Part shown: positions 17,109 to 29,223 of the stretch, piece after piece
Position numbering within the stretch: position 1 is the first letter of the stretch
How the letters are laid out: every line of letters begins with the position of its first letter
DNA from: Methylomonas sp. LW13
GTDB lineage: Bacteria; Pseudomonadota; Gammaproteobacteria; Methylococcales; Methylomonadaceae
Assembly (NCBI RefSeq): GCF_016865255.1
Contig: NZ_CP033381.1
Location: 124,001-188,000 of the forward strand
Direction of reading: 5' to 3'
Length of the DNA stretch: 64,000 nucleotides
Made by a program: the position numbers and the translations under genes
Notes under the pieces: generated by a model
Seen by the model: the letters and a program-made list of their open reading frames with translations, nothing else
Told to the model about the DNA's origin: nothing
The model's database searches: none

Positions 17109-17636
17109 TTACAGGGTTTTGAGGATTTGCGGCAAACCGGCGGTGACCAGCACCACCTTGTCGCTGATTTGCGCGAGTCTTTGATGTAAAAAGCCGGCTT
17201 CATCGACGAATCGGCGCGTCATGGCGTCGGCGGCTACGACACCCAGGCCCACTTCGTTGCTGACCATAATCACCCGTTGCCTGCCGGTCGCCAGTACGGC
17301 GCATAAGGCATCGGCTTGTTGCTGATAGCGCTGTTCTTGCAGATTACCTTGTTTATCGAACAACACATTGCATAACCACAACGTCAGACAGTCCACCAGC
17401 AAGCAATGTTGTTTGCCGGCATATTCGTTAATCACGTCCGCCAAGGCGATGGGTTCTTCAACGGTTAACCAATGCGGCGGCCGGCGTTGTTGATGGTGCT
17501 GGATGCGGCTGTGCATTTCGTCGTCACCGGCTTCAGCGGTGGCGATATAAACCACGGGCAGGCCGGAGGCCAAAGCCTGTTGCTCGGCATAGCGGCTTTT
17601 ACCGGAACGGGCGCCGCCCAAAACCAGCTCAATCAT
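17109..17636 (-). CDS. cobU: Adenosylcobinamide kinase / guanylyltransferase CobU
   Basis: 175 residues, a bifunctional enzyme that phosphorylates adenosylcobinamide and transfers GMP to it. The N-terminal P-loop GGARSGKSRYAE and the motif VDCLTLWLCN are diagnostic. Its start overlaps the 3' end of the universal stress gene by 8 nt. It heads the cob cluster on the minus strand. No cobalamin riboswitch fold was recognised upstream. Confidence 0.93.
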   Translation of the reverse strand: MIELVLGGARSGKSRYAEQQALASGLPVVYIATAEAGDDEMHSRIQHHQQRRPPHWLTVEEPIALADVINEYAGKQHCLLVDCLTLWLCNVLFDKQGNLQEQRYQQQADALCAVLATGRQRVIMVSNEVGLGVVAADAMTRRFVDEAGFLHQRLAQISDKVVLVTAGLPQILKTL

Positions 17637-18072
17637 CCGCTAACCGCACCGCCAGTACATCGCATTTAGCGTGATGCAGCACGCCGTTGGCAGTAGAGCC
17701 GAGCAACAATGCTAAACCATGGCGACCGTGCGAACCTACGACAATCAAGTCGGCCTGAATCTCTTCGGCTACCCGGACGATTTCCAGTTTGGGGCTACCC
17801 ATTTCCAGATGTTGCCGTTCGGCGGGAACCTGTAGTTTCTCGCCCAGCTCGTGCAGGCGTTTCTTGGTGGCATCCATCAGTTCCTGGGTCAGATCCACGT
17901 CGAAGGGAATGATGGGGCCATAGGCCGGATCGGTAATCGGCAAATTATCGACCACATGGACCAAGCTCAGTTGGGCAGCGTTTTGCGCGGCGATTTGCCT
18001 GGCTTTTTCCGCAACTTGACCGCCATGTTCAAAAAAATCGGCCGCCAATAAAACATGTTTATAAATCGACAT
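17629..18072 (-). CDS. Universal stress protein UspA family
   Basis: 147 residues, single Usp domain. The N-terminus YKHVLLAADFFEHG carries the beta-strand Asp. The ATP-binding motif is visible as GSHGRHGLALLLGSTANGVL, so this is the nucleotide-binding Usp type. AGGAGG precedes the ATG (read on the minus strand). It overlaps cobU, so the two may be co-expressed, although functional coupling is not evident. Confidence 0.9.
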   Translation of the reverse strand: MSIYKHVLLAADFFEHGGQVAEKARQIAAQNAAQLSLVHVVDNLPITDPAYGPIIPFDVDLTQELMDATKKRLHELGEKLQVPAERQHLEMGSPKLEIVRVAEEIQADLIVVGSHGRHGLALLLGSTANGVLHHAKCDVLAVRLADD

Positions 18073-18080
18073 AATTCCTC

Positions 18081-18590
18081 CTAATCGCTAACAGCGATCT
18101 CGGTAAACAACAAAGTCATAACCTGTGTGGAAATCAGTATATATAAAAAAGCCAACGCCAAGCCGAACATCAACGGCCTATCCAGGGCATGCCGAAAAAT
18201 ATTGCCGTTAACCAGCCAATGCCAGCCCATCAGAGCTATCATCGCGATATATGCCACCTGACTGATCTGGGTATACAGACTGGCGACCGCCGGAATGGCG
18301 CACAAACTAATCACCACATCAGAGCCCAATAGTGCTGTCAGGGTTTGTGGAAAACGGGCGGTTTTTCCGGAAAAATAGAGTAGCGGATAGCAAAAACCTA
18401 TCATCAACACCGTCTCGGCGGCAATTTGCAGCAGGGCATGCGACCAATCGCTATCCAGCAGCAAAATCAATAGATTAACCAGCAAATAGGGTATGAACAT
18501 CAGCCGCATTAACCAAGGCGACGCCGGCACATCCTGCGGGCCTTTGCGCATAATGCAAATCTCAAAAAACAACACCATCAGTTGGTACAT
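18081..18590 (-). CDS. Multipass inner-membrane protein, unknown function
   Basis: 169 residues with about four to five hydrophobic segments (for example LLVNLLILLL, LLQIAAETVLMIGFCYPLL and FGLALAFLYILISTQVMTLL). No family is recognised; it might be a Yip1-like or other small integral membrane protein. The ATG at 18590 overlaps the ABC-F stop region, and the usp gene follows 8 nt after its stop, so it is part of an ABC-F / membrane protein / usp / cob transcription run. Confidence 0.65.
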   Translation of the reverse strand: MYQLMVLFFEICIMRKGPQDVPASPWLMRLMFIPYLLVNLLILLLDSDWSHALLQIAAETVLMIGFCYPLLYFSGKTARFPQTLTALLGSDVVISLCAIPAVASLYTQISQVAYIAMIALMGWHWLVNGNIFRHALDRPLMFGLALAFLYILISTQVMTLLFTEIAVSD

Positions 18591-18592
18591 GA

Positions 18593-20479
<1,887 letters not shown>

Positions 20480-20770
20480 GATGGTCAAAAGTTGGCTGGG
20501 TGCGACACCGCACAATAGGGGGATTTTAGCGCGGCAGGGGGTTGCGCGTCTTTTGCAGTTTACGTGACGACGCAGAGCCGGCTATTTGCGGGCTTGTTGT
20601 TGAGCAGGGCAATAGGAGCTTTTGGGAGAGGAGGGATAAGCCGCTAGGGGATGTAAGCGGGAGCGGTAATGTTTTTAAGGTTATCCCGATTTCGGATGAA
20701 TTATCGTCAAACGGGGCAACTCCGGAATACGTCGGGGACGGCCAAGAACCAGCCGCCCCCGAGAATTAAC

Positions 20771-23068
20771 TTACCAGGACAAACTGCGTGAAATAGCGCC
20801 ACTACCATCGTACAAGTAGCCATTTTTAACTACCTTGGTGACGGTGAACGCGCAAGTACCCTTGCTGTTGCTAGGTAACAGGGCACTGCTCAAACTGGTC
20901 GAGCCCTTTGTGCCGGTAATGGAATAGCTTGCCCCGGTCACATTAGTTTTGCTGGTGCTCGAGGTAACCGAGCCACTCCAGGTACCATAGACGCCTGCAC
21001 CGGTAATGGTCGATGTTCCGGATTTAACGGTAATGTTGGCGACGCATTGCGATTTACCTCCGCTTAACAATTTTCGAGTCATCACGGTACTGGCAACTTT
21101 CATATTCATCGCTACGACACTTTGCGCCGCCTGAATACTTTGTGTGGTGCTGGTTTTCAAACCGCTGCTATCGGTAACGGTTAGTGTTGCGGTATAGGCG
21201 CCGGGGGTATTGTAGATGTGGCTGACCGATGTGCCAGTTGTTGCCGCAGAACCATCGCCGAAATTCCAGGCGTATGAAGAGATCGAGCCGTTTTTAGTGC
21301 TTGAGCCGGCACCATTCAACGTAACATTCAGCGGAGCGTCGCCGACAGTTGGCAGCGCTGTGATGACTGCTGAGGGTGGCACCAACGCTACAACCGGGTA
21401 ATTGCCGGTAATTTGGTATTGACCAAGGCTGCCGTAGTCAGAGTAACCCGTAGTTAAGTCGCCTTTGCCTACTCCTTCGACTTTCAGGAAATATTTTCCG
21501 GCGTTGAGCGAGACGTTTAAGGATGCCGCCAAGCTGTCCACCGGATTGGCTTGGGCCACCGTTTTGCCTTGCGCGTCAATTAACGTTAACAACACATCCA
21601 AATTGGGCGCTATTGCATCGGGTGTAACATTCAACTGCGCGCTGCCCCCGCCGGTTGAAAATACGAAAACGTCGACGTCCGTTGTGCGCTCGATGATGCC
21701 ACTTTGTGAAACCGCACTGGCGTCGCCGGCTAATGGTGCCGCACTGGCTGTTGCATCCGGGAAGTCATCGGGCCGCACAGACGCACCCGCAGCGTTTATT
21801 ACTGCAAGATCATCCTGCAGATTGTTGGCGCCCGGATACTCGCCTTTACTCCATTGTGCGACAGGTTTGTAATAGCCCACTCCCATGATCGGCGCCCAGC
21901 CGGTAGCACCGCTACCATGGCCGGCATAGTAGCCGGTGCTGGCATTGCCATCATGATTGAGGTTTAAGTTATGCCCTACTTCGTGTGAAATAGCTTCTGC
22001 AACATATTTGGGATAACCGTTGCCCAGTTTGTCGAAGAATACCCAGGCGGGCCGATAGCGTTCCGGGTAGGCGGCTGAATAATATGAAAACACATTAACG
22101 TAAGCCACGCCGCCGCATGTCTGGTTGCAAAGTTCCGGCATAGACCGGGTAACCACGGCTCGAGTGCCGTACTGAATGTCACTGGTGCTACTGCGCCTCA
22201 AGGCATCCAAAGTGGGCTCCTGGGTCGTCACGTCAACATCGAATGGGGCGTAGTCTTCCGCTACCCGTTGCCATATTTCGCGAATGTTATTTAATTCCGT
22301 AGTGCTGAAAGCGCCCGGGTTGCCATCTATATCATAGGCTTGAGCGGTAAGCGTAGTCATACTCCAGGCCGTGTTGGTCGCGATGTGGCCATTGAAGTCC
22401 AAATAAATAACGCGATTGGAACCAGGCTTGCTGTGCAGGGCGAATGGGTCGGCAGTTGCCGTACTGGCTACGCCGCTACCGGTGCTGGTGACCGTGGCGG
22501 TTTCTTGCTCGCCTTGTCCTTGAGTGATTTTGGTATGCTCGTCGATATAAAGCAGGCGGCCGCTTTCATCGATCCAGGCGGACGCATCGGTGCGCAATAT
22601 ATCTTCCAGGCGTTCGCTGGACATGTCGTAGGCTTTCGCCACATCCCCCAGCTTGTCGCCCAATGCGTCGATAGCTGCCTGACCGTTCTTTTTGCCTGTT
22701 AGGGTAATTTGCGGAAATGCCATTTCAGTTTCCGCCTCGGCCAGGTCGGTAATCTTGGCTGATGAACTTTGCGATTTTGCCCTGACCACGTCGAAGGGGT
22801 TTTCCATGCCCGACCCGTTTAAACCCGAGACAAATGCTTGAACCCGGCCATCGGCAAGCAGGGTCAGCCCGTAGTTATAACCGATCAAAGCGCTTTCGGC
22901 TTCTTGTTGCGAAGAAAAGTACAGTGGCTCTGCAGATATGCCGGCGGCTGAAGCGGGTAATTCGGTACTCAAATCATTTTCGATGGTCGCTTTCTGCTCA
23001 ATCGGCGGCGTGGCGCAACCCACTAAGGTAGTGATGACGGCGGATGCGATGAATGTCTGTTTGTTCAT
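20771..23068 (-). CDS. Secreted metzincin-like metalloprotease lipoprotein with PKD domain
   Basis: 765 residues. The lipobox TLVGC places the lipidated cysteine at residue 18. The zinc site HEVGHNLNLNHD at residues 362-373 gives three histidines and the catalytic glutamate of metzincins. Around residues 450-550 lies a pre-peptidase C-terminal-type beta domain (DVDVFVFSTGGG). A PKD domain follows (SYAWNFGDGSA, then YTATLTVTDSSG). The last 110 residues form a threonine/serine-rich beta domain with two cysteines. It is probably anchored outside the cell or in the outer membrane. Its substrate is unknown. It stands alone, with no operon partner. Confidence 0.82.
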   Translation of the reverse strand: MNKQTFIASAVITTLVGCATPPIEQKATIENDLSTELPASAAGISAEPLYFSSQQEAESALIGYNYGLTLLADGRVQAFVSGLNGSGMENPFDVVRAKSQSSSAKITDLAEAETEMAFPQITLTGKKNGQAAIDALGDKLGDVAKAYDMSSERLEDILRTDASAWIDESGRLLYIDEHTKITQGQGEQETATVTSTGSGVASTATADPFALHSKPGSNRVIYLDFNGHIATNTAWSMTTLTAQAYDIDGNPGAFSTTELNNIREIWQRVAEDYAPFDVDVTTQEPTLDALRRSSTSDIQYGTRAVVTRSMPELCNQTCGGVAYVNVFSYYSAAYPERYRPAWVFFDKLGNGYPKYVAEAISHEVGHNLNLNHDGNASTGYYAGHGSGATGWAPIMGVGYYKPVAQWSKGEYPGANNLQDDLAVINAAGASVRPDDFPDATASAAPLAGDASAVSQSGIIERTTDVDVFVFSTGGGSAQLNVTPDAIAPNLDVLLTLIDAQGKTVAQANPVDSLAASLNVSLNAGKYFLKVEGVGKGDLTTGYSDYGSLGQYQITGNYPVVALVPPSAVITALPTVGDAPLNVTLNGAGSSTKNGSISSYAWNFGDGSAATTGTSVSHIYNTPGAYTATLTVTDSSGLKTSTTQSIQAAQSVVAMNMKVASTVMTRKLLSGGKSQCVANITVKSGTSTITGAGVYGTWSGSVTSSTSKTNVTGASYSITGTKGSTSLSSALLPSNSKGTCAFTVTKVVKNGYLYDGSGAISRSLSW

Positions 23069-23543
23069 GGTGGACTCCCGTGTATGGAAAGATCACTGTA
23101 CCCATTCTCAAAATCGGCAGGCACAGGCGAGTAATACTGACGACAAAGTAAAGAACAATGTGCCCAAAAATTCTGAGATCAGAGTGGCTATTTTAAAAAG
23201 AACGGAAAAAACTGAACGGCGCCGACCTTTCCCAAGGTAACTCATAACAATACCCAAGTGCCGCTCCCCAGAAAGCGCGGGCCCTTTGCAATCACCTTAC
23301 TAGATCCGCGCATACACAACGATGACAAATGTTTTCAGACCTCCCTAAAGCTATGTTTTAGTAAATGAAAATACCCGTCACTGCCACCGTACCTCGCAGC
23401 ATAACACCGGCTTGATAGGATTGCCTTACAACGCGAATCCGCCGCTAATTTAGTAAGTGGTGGCAACATCGCTACCTGCCAAAAACCCCCGCCACCAATG
23501 CATCAGGCCAAACTTACCGCTTTGGTTTTTACCGCGATACCAC
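23069..23543. other. Non-coding stretch between metalloprotease and RND genes
   Basis: No convincing gene, repeat or terminator is seen. The side near 23069 should contain the metalloprotease promoter; the opposite side is the 3' end of the efflux operon. Confidence 0.4.
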
Positions 23544-26500
23544 CTATCGTCTGGCCCCCAAAATCGCATAGCAAACCGGCGTCAAAATCAAGCTGGCGGC
23601 CATCCCGATCAACAGGCCGGCTGACAGCGACAAAGTCATCGGAATCAGGAACTGCGCTTGCTGGCTGGTTTCCAGTAAGGTCGGCAAAAAACCGGCAAAG
23701 TTGGTTAGAAAGGCCAGCAAGATCGGCCGAAAACGGGCGATACAGGCGGCGCTGATCAGGTGTTCCACCGGGGTATCTTCGTCGCCGTGCTGACGAATAT
23801 AATCCAGCAGCACCAGGCTGTCGTTTACCACCACGCCACTAGCCGCAATCATGCCCACTAACGATTCCATCGATAAGGGCAATCCGGCCGCCCAATGCGC
23901 CAGCACCGCGCCGCTCCAGGCCACCGGCGCTGCCAACAGAAAGATCAGCGGTTTGCTGTAAGATTTAAACGGCACCGCGATCAAAGCATAGATCACCAAC
24001 AGTGCGATCAAGGTATTTTTACCGAAGGCCGCCAGCATCGCTTCCTGTTCCTGGCGCTGCTGGCCGATTTGCACATTCAGGCCGGGAAACGCCTGCTCCA
24101 GACGCGGCAAGGCGCCGCTTTCCAGCGCGGCGTAAATACCGTTGACATCGGCCTTGGTCGGATCGACGCGGGCTTGTACCTTCAACACCCGATGCCGGTC
24201 TTCACGGTTCAACCGGGAATAGCCTTGCACCAATTTGATCTCGGCCAGATCGTTTAGCGGCACGCTGCTGCCGTTCGGCAGGCGTACTGGTTGAGCCTTC
24301 AACGCATCCAACGATTGTCGTTGTTCCAACGGATAGCGCACAATCACTTTTACTTCCCGGCGGCCGCGCAGGAAGCGATGCACTTCCTCGCCGTAATAAC
24401 CCTGGCGGACTTGCTCGGCCAGTTGTTCCAGGCGCAAGCCCAGGCGTTCGGCTTCCGGCTTTAACGCCAGCCGTACTTCCGGTTTGCCCGGTTCGGATGA
24501 GTCGATCACATCGTAAACCCCGGGAAACGCCGCCAATGCCGTTTTGAGTTGCTCGGCGGCGGGTTGCAGCAGGCTTGGGTCGTCGGCGCCCAGCAGCAAC
24601 TCGATGTCGTAAGGCACATCGCCTTCTTTGTAAATAAAATCGACCTTGCCCCGGCCAATATCGCCGATACGTTGCCGCCAGTCGCGGATGAAGTCTTCAA
24701 CTTTCAAACGCCGGCGGCCTTCTGCCGAGAATTCCAACCAAATACCGGCGCCATGCTCCCAAATAATCGTTTCCACACCGACGATCACACTCTGGTCGTT
24801 GGCATGAGCGGCTTGCATGTTTTGCCGGCTTGCTGGATCCACGCCGTCCAGTTCGTCGCGTAAAGCAAACAGGGCTTTTTCCACTTGGGTCGCCAGTGCT
24901 TGTGCCTCGCTGTAAGGCGCACTCTGCGGCAATTGCATCGATACCCAAAAACTGTCCTTGGTGACATCCGGATTAATCGACTGCCGCACCCGGTCGCTTA
25001 GTACCAAGGCCGTGCAAATTGCCAGCAGGGCGATGAACAAGGCCACGGTCAAATAACGCCAGGCCAGTGCCGTTTCCAACAGCGGCTGGTAAACACGTAC
25101 GACGAAACGATCCAAGCTCTGATTCATTCGCTCGCGCAAGCGTTGTAAACGGCCGGGCTTGGCCTGGGTATCGATGTCGCCGACCAGATGCGATGGCAAA
25201 ATCAGCAGGGCTTCGATTAGTGAGAACACCAGCGTCAAGATCATCACCAGGCAAATCGGCCGCATCAGTTGCCCTGCCCAACCCGGTAAAAACAGGCCGG
25301 GCAAAAACGCTACCAGTACGATTAATACCGACAGGCTCACCGGTAGCGCCACCTCCTGCACCCCCTTAATCGTCGCTTGCAGCGGTGACTCCCGGCCTTC
25401 GGTCTGCCGACTATGCACACTTTCGCCGATGATGATGGCGTCGTCCACCAGGATGCCCATCGCCAGCAAAAAACCGAATAAGGACAGCATGTTCAGAGAA
25501 ATATCCAGGGCCGGCATCAGCCAAAACGCACCCAGCACCGAAGTAAAAATGCCGACGCCAGCCCACAGCGCCACCCGCAGCCTTAAGAACAAGGTCAGCA
25601 CCAGACAGACCAGCACGAAGCCGCTCAAGCCGTCTTCCAACAGCGTGCCGATGCGCTCATCGTAAGCTTGCGAATCGTCCCACCAGGTAATCAGACGCAA
25701 GCCGTCCGGCAATTGCCCGCGCATCTCTTCGACATACGCTTTGACGCGCCGGGCTACTGCGACGCTGTCCTGTTCGGCGTGAATCTCCCAACCCTGCGCA
25801 GTTTCGCCATTGTGATGCCAGGCCCATAAGCGTTCTTCCAGGCCGTCCTTGATGGTGGCGATTTGCTCAAGCCGCACTCGGTTGCCGTCCGGCAAAGTCT
25901 TGACGATCAAGGCCCCGACCGCGTCGGCGTCGCGGGCGCGGCCACTGACGCGCAATTGCAGCTCGCCGTCGGGATTCTTGATCAGGCCACCCGGCAGATC
26001 CACCGAGGCCTTACGCAAGGCTTGTGCCACGTCGTCCAGTGTCAGCTGATATTTGCGTAATTGATGCGGCAACACTTCGATGTCGATTTCATAGGCCAGC
26101 TCACCGTAGTTACGCGCGCGGCTGACGCCCGGAATCGCTGCCAGTTGTTCCTGAATCCGGTCGCCGTAACGTTGCAAGGTGGCGGCATCGGTAGCCCCGT
26201 GCAAGGCCAGCCAGATCACGCCGTCGTCGTCGTCCCGGCCTGCCGGCAACACCTGGATTTTTTCCAGCTGTTTCGGCAGGCGCGGAATGGCTTCCACCCA
26301 GCTTTGCAGGGTTGCCATCATCTGGTTTCGGTCGTGGTCCGGCAGAATTTCAACTTCGATCTTGCAGTTATCGCCCCTAATCTCGGCGTGCAGATGTTTA
26401 ACGCCCGGCACATCGTGGATGGCTTCCTCAATGGGCACGCATACCGATTCCTCGACTTCCGAGGGACCAGCGCCAGGGAATACGGCTTCGATCACGATGA

Positions 26501-26651
26501 TATTAGGGCTGAAGCGCGGAAATACTTCTTTATCGACGCCAAGCACACCCAGCACGCCGCCGGTCAGAATCAGCAGCATCAACAGATTGGCCGCGACCGG
26601 ATTGCCGGCGAACCAAGCCAATAAACCCAATCGCTGGTTGGTGGGCATCAT
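23544..26651 (-). CDS. RND efflux transporter permease (HAE-1/AcrB type)
   Basis: 1035 residues, inner-membrane proton-driven pump. The first membrane segment is near residues 14-36. The proton-relay motif GILVDDAIIIGESV in the fourth helix carries the adjacent Asp pair. Two large periplasmic loops follow the AcrB plan, and the C-terminal half has ASGVVVNDSLVLLDYI. The start overlaps the stop of the membrane fusion gene by 4 nt. It is the last gene of an outer membrane factor / fusion protein / pump operon. Substrates are unknown; no heavy-metal signature was noticed. Confidence 0.92.
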   Translation of the reverse strand: MMPTNQRLGLLAWFAGNPVAANLLMLLILTGGVLGVLGVDKEVFPRFSPNIIVIEAVFPGAGPSEVEESVCVPIEEAIHDVPGVKHLHAEIRGDNCKIEVEILPDHDRNQMMATLQSWVEAIPRLPKQLEKIQVLPAGRDDDDGVIWLALHGATDAATLQRYGDRIQEQLAAIPGVSRARNYGELAYEIDIEVLPHQLRKYQLTLDDVAQALRKASVDLPGGLIKNPDGELQLRVSGRARDADAVGALIVKTLPDGNRVRLEQIATIKDGLEERLWAWHHNGETAQGWEIHAEQDSVAVARRVKAYVEEMRGQLPDGLRLITWWDDSQAYDERIGTLLEDGLSGFVLVCLVLTLFLRLRVALWAGVGIFTSVLGAFWLMPALDISLNMLSLFGFLLAMGILVDDAIIIGESVHSRQTEGRESPLQATIKGVQEVALPVSLSVLIVLVAFLPGLFLPGWAGQLMRPICLVMILTLVFSLIEALLILPSHLVGDIDTQAKPGRLQRLRERMNQSLDRFVVRVYQPLLETALAWRYLTVALFIALLAICTALVLSDRVRQSINPDVTKDSFWVSMQLPQSAPYSEAQALATQVEKALFALRDELDGVDPASRQNMQAAHANDQSVIVGVETIIWEHGAGIWLEFSAEGRRRLKVEDFIRDWRQRIGDIGRGKVDFIYKEGDVPYDIELLLGADDPSLLQPAAEQLKTALAAFPGVYDVIDSSEPGKPEVRLALKPEAERLGLRLEQLAEQVRQGYYGEEVHRFLRGRREVKVIVRYPLEQRQSLDALKAQPVRLPNGSSVPLNDLAEIKLVQGYSRLNREDRHRVLKVQARVDPTKADVNGIYAALESGALPRLEQAFPGLNVQIGQQRQEQEAMLAAFGKNTLIALLVIYALIAVPFKSYSKPLIFLLAAPVAWSGAVLAHWAAGLPLSMESLVGMIAASGVVVNDSLVLLDYIRQHGDEDTPVEHLISAACIARFRPILLAFLTNFAGFLPTLLETSQQAQFLIPMTLSLSAGLLIGMAASLILTPVCYAILGARR

Positions 26652-27826
26652 GGGGCAGCGTCAGGCTGCGCTTCGACTGCGGTGACTTTCATGCCGGCCA
26701 CCGCCACCGGCAATTCCGACACCACCACCCGCTCGCCGGGATTTAATCCGGCCTTGACGACGACATGCTCGGCGTCGTGGCGCAGCACTTGCAATTGGCG
26801 AATTTCCAAGCGTTGCTCGGCATCGACCAATTTGGCTTGTTGCAAACCGTTCAAAGCCGTGCGCGGCAAGCTAAACAAGCCGTCGCGGAGCACGCCTTCG
26901 ATCTCGGCTTGCACGAATAATCCGCTCAGCAAGGGCGGCCTATCCGCGCTTTCCCGGAACGGCTCGGCGACTTGCGCGACCAGATAAAGCTGGCCGCTGT
27001 TGTCGTCCAGCGCCGCTTCGCTGCGGACGATGCGGCCTTGCCAGCTATGCGGCTGGCCGGCCAGTTCTGCGCGCAAGGTCACCGCCGGCCAGCGGCCGAC
27101 CTTGCCATGTTGCCCCAAAGGCAGTTCCAAAAAGGCCAGTTGCTCGGTGCTGATCGGCAGACGTACTTCGGCGACATCGCTGGCGTAAATCCGTGCTATC
27201 ACTGCGCCTGATGGCAGATATTGGCCCAAACCTGCTTGTTTGCTGAGCACCCGCCCGGCAAACGGTGCCCGCAATTCGCAGCGGCTGCGATTGAGTTTGG
27301 CCTTGGCCAGATCAGCTGCGGCGGCCTTGAGCTTGGCTTGCGCCTCGGCCAATTGCGGCTTGCGCAGCGCCAACGCTGTAGGTTCGCCTTCGCCCAATGC
27401 TTGCCATTCGCTGTGTGCCTGCTCGACTTGGGCCTGTTCGTTGATCAAGACTCGCTGGGCCTCGGCCAGCTGGGCTTCGGCGGCAACGATGGCGTAATCG
27501 TAATCGCGCGGGTCTATGGTCAGCAGCAATTCGTTGGCGGCAAAGAAACCGCCGGCAGCCATCGCCGAATGTACCTGCGCTACTTTACCGCCCACTTCGG
27601 TGACCAAGTCAATAGTCTCGCGCGGCGCGACCACGCCTTGGGACATGACGTTCAGCCGCAAGCTTTGCGGCTCGACGCGAACCACATTGACCTTGGGAAT
27701 CGTTGGTTCGGTGTTTTGCTGCACGTTTTGCGGCTTGCCGGCGATGATCGCCCAGGCCGCGCCGGCCGCCGCCAGCAATACCAGAATCGGTAACAGGATT
27801 TTTAAATTGAGTGTTTGCGGATTCAA
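26648..27826 (-). CDS. RND efflux periplasmic adaptor (membrane fusion protein)
   Basis: 392 residues, HlyD/AcrA type. An N-terminal hydrophobic anchor (ILLPILVLLAAAGAAWAII) is followed by a lipoyl half-motif, a long Ala/Glu/Gln-rich hairpin of about residues 105-180, a second lipoyl half (CELRAPFAGRVLSKQAGLGQ) and beta-barrel domains. It overlaps the upstream outer membrane factor gene and the downstream pump gene by 4 nt each, so the three subunits are translationally coupled. Confidence 0.9.
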   Translation of the reverse strand: MNPQTLNLKILLPILVLLAAAGAAWAIIAGKPQNVQQNTEPTIPKVNVVRVEPQSLRLNVMSQGVVAPRETIDLVTEVGGKVAQVHSAMAAGGFFAANELLLTIDPRDYDYAIVAAEAQLAEAQRVLINEQAQVEQAHSEWQALGEGEPTALALRKPQLAEAQAKLKAAAADLAKAKLNRSRCELRAPFAGRVLSKQAGLGQYLPSGAVIARIYASDVAEVRLPISTEQLAFLELPLGQHGKVGRWPAVTLRAELAGQPHSWQGRIVRSEAALDDNSGQLYLVAQVAEPFRESADRPPLLSGLFVQAEIEGVLRDGLFSLPRTALNGLQQAKLVDAEQRLEIRQLQVLRHDAEHVVVKAGLNPGERVVVSELPVAVAGMKVTAVEAQPDAAP

Positions 27827-29223
27827 ACGCCACCGCCTAATGCCAGATAGAGGTTGATACGATTGTTTAATAATTGCCGCTGTACGGCCAGGTGAGCGCT
27901 TTGCGCATTGAGGGTGCTGCGGTAGCTGTCGAGTAAAGTCAGGATTTCGATCAAGCCCTGCCGGTAGGAATACACCGCCAGCTTACGGCTGGCCTCGGTT
28001 TGCTCGACAGCTTCGCGCAAGGCCTGTTCCTGGGTGCGCAGCCAGGCTTCGGCGGCCAGCGCTTGCTCGACTTCGCGAAAGGCGTTTAAGGCCACGCTCT
28101 GGTATTGGTTAAAGGCTTCCTGGACTTTAGCTTCATTAAAGCGAATTTCCCCTTGCAGCCGGCCGCCGGTCAATAGCGGCTGGGCCAAGCCGGCGGCGAG
28201 GTTCCAGGCGGCCGCGCGCGGGTCGATGATCTCGGTCAAGGCCGCGCTGCTGGCACCACCCGCGCCGGTCAGCGTCACGCGCGGCAACAGGGCTTTTTCG
28301 GCGCTTTCCAAGCGCGAGTCGGCGGCCCGCAAGCGTTTGAATGCGGCGATGACGTCCGGACGGCGTTCCAATAGCTCGGCCGGCAAGCCGGCGCTCAAGG
28401 TTTCCGGCGGCTGCGGTAATTGGAATGTCGCGTCGAATTCTTGTTTAGCTGGATCATTCCCCGGATACCGGCCCAGCAAGGTTTGCAGGCGCTTACCGAT
28501 TAACTGCGCATCGTTTCTAGCTTGGGCCAGCTGCGCTTGGGCATTTGCCAGATCGGTCAGCACCAAGCGCAAATCCAGGCCGCGGGTCAAACCCCGGTTG
28601 AAACGGCCGCGCACCAGATCGACAATGGTGCCGCGGTCCTTGACCGACTGTGCCGCCACCGTCGCTTGCCATTGCGCTTCAGTGAATTCGAAATAGGCTT
28701 GGGCAATCCGTGCCGCCAGCGATAATTGCGCGGCGCGATAATCGTCGCCAGTCGCTTCGGCTTCGGTTTCCGCGGCTTGTTGTCCGGCCTTGATTCGGCC
28801 CCAGACATCCAGCTCCCAGCTCAGGTTGAACAGCGCCATAAACGCGCCGGATTCGTTGCTTTCGCCACCCACATTGGACTTTGCGCGTTGATAGCCGGGT
28901 GTTAACGACAATTGCGGCCAGCGGCCGGAACCGGCGATAACAGCTTGTTCGCGTGCCGCGTCGACGCGGGCAGCGGCAGTTTTCAAATCAAAATTATCGG
29001 CCAGACCGCTGCTTACCAAGCCCGTCAGATGCTCATCATTAAACGCGGCCAACCAGCTCGTTGCGGCCTTTTCGGCAAAATGGCCGTTGCTGCTCCAGTG
29101 TGGTGGTGCCTGAAAAGCCAAAGCATGTGGGTCCCGAGGCGCGGGCGCTTCGCAGCCAACAGTCAATAGCGCCGATAGAGCTGACAAAATCCATAACATC
29201 GGGTGGCAAGGTTTGGCTGGCAT
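27823..29223 (-). CDS. RND efflux outer membrane factor, NodT/TolC-type lipoprotein
   Basis: 466 residues from the ATG at 29223. The lipobox LLTVGC predicts a lipidated N-terminus, as in OprM. Two OEP repeats are visible, each rich in Ala, Gln and Glu with long helices (LVSSGLADNFDLKTAAARVDAA and the second-half QYQSVALNAFREVEQALAA). A longer frame begins at 29328 but reads through an unlikely N-terminus. It is first in the operon. No regulator gene is adjacent. Confidence 0.88.
   Translation of the reverse strand: MPAKPCHPMLWILSALSALLTVGCEAPAPRDPHALAFQAPPHWSSNGHFAEKAATSWLAAFNDEHLTGLVSSGLADNFDLKTAAARVDAAREQAVIAGSGRWPQLSLTPGYQRAKSNVGGESNESGAFMALFNLSWELDVWGRIKAGQQAAETEAEATGDDYRAAQLSLAARIAQAYFEFTEAQWQATVAAQSVKDRGTIVDLVRGRFNRGLTRGLDLRLVLTDLANAQAQLAQARNDAQLIGKRLQTLLGRYPGNDPAKQEFDATFQLPQPPETLSAGLPAELLERRPDVIAAFKRLRAADSRLESAEKALLPRVTLTGAGGASSAALTEIIDPRAAAWNLAAGLAQPLLTGGRLQGEIRFNEAKVQEAFNQYQSVALNAFREVEQALAAEAWLRTQEQALREAVEQTEASRKLAVYSYRQGLIEILTLLDSYRSTLNAQSAHLAVQRQLLNNRINLYLALGGGV

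Noticed and set aside
17637-18080. Cobalamin riboswitch ahead of the cob cluster
   Set aside because: cobU overlaps the upstream usp gene, leaving no leader, and no B12-box-like sequence was recognised.
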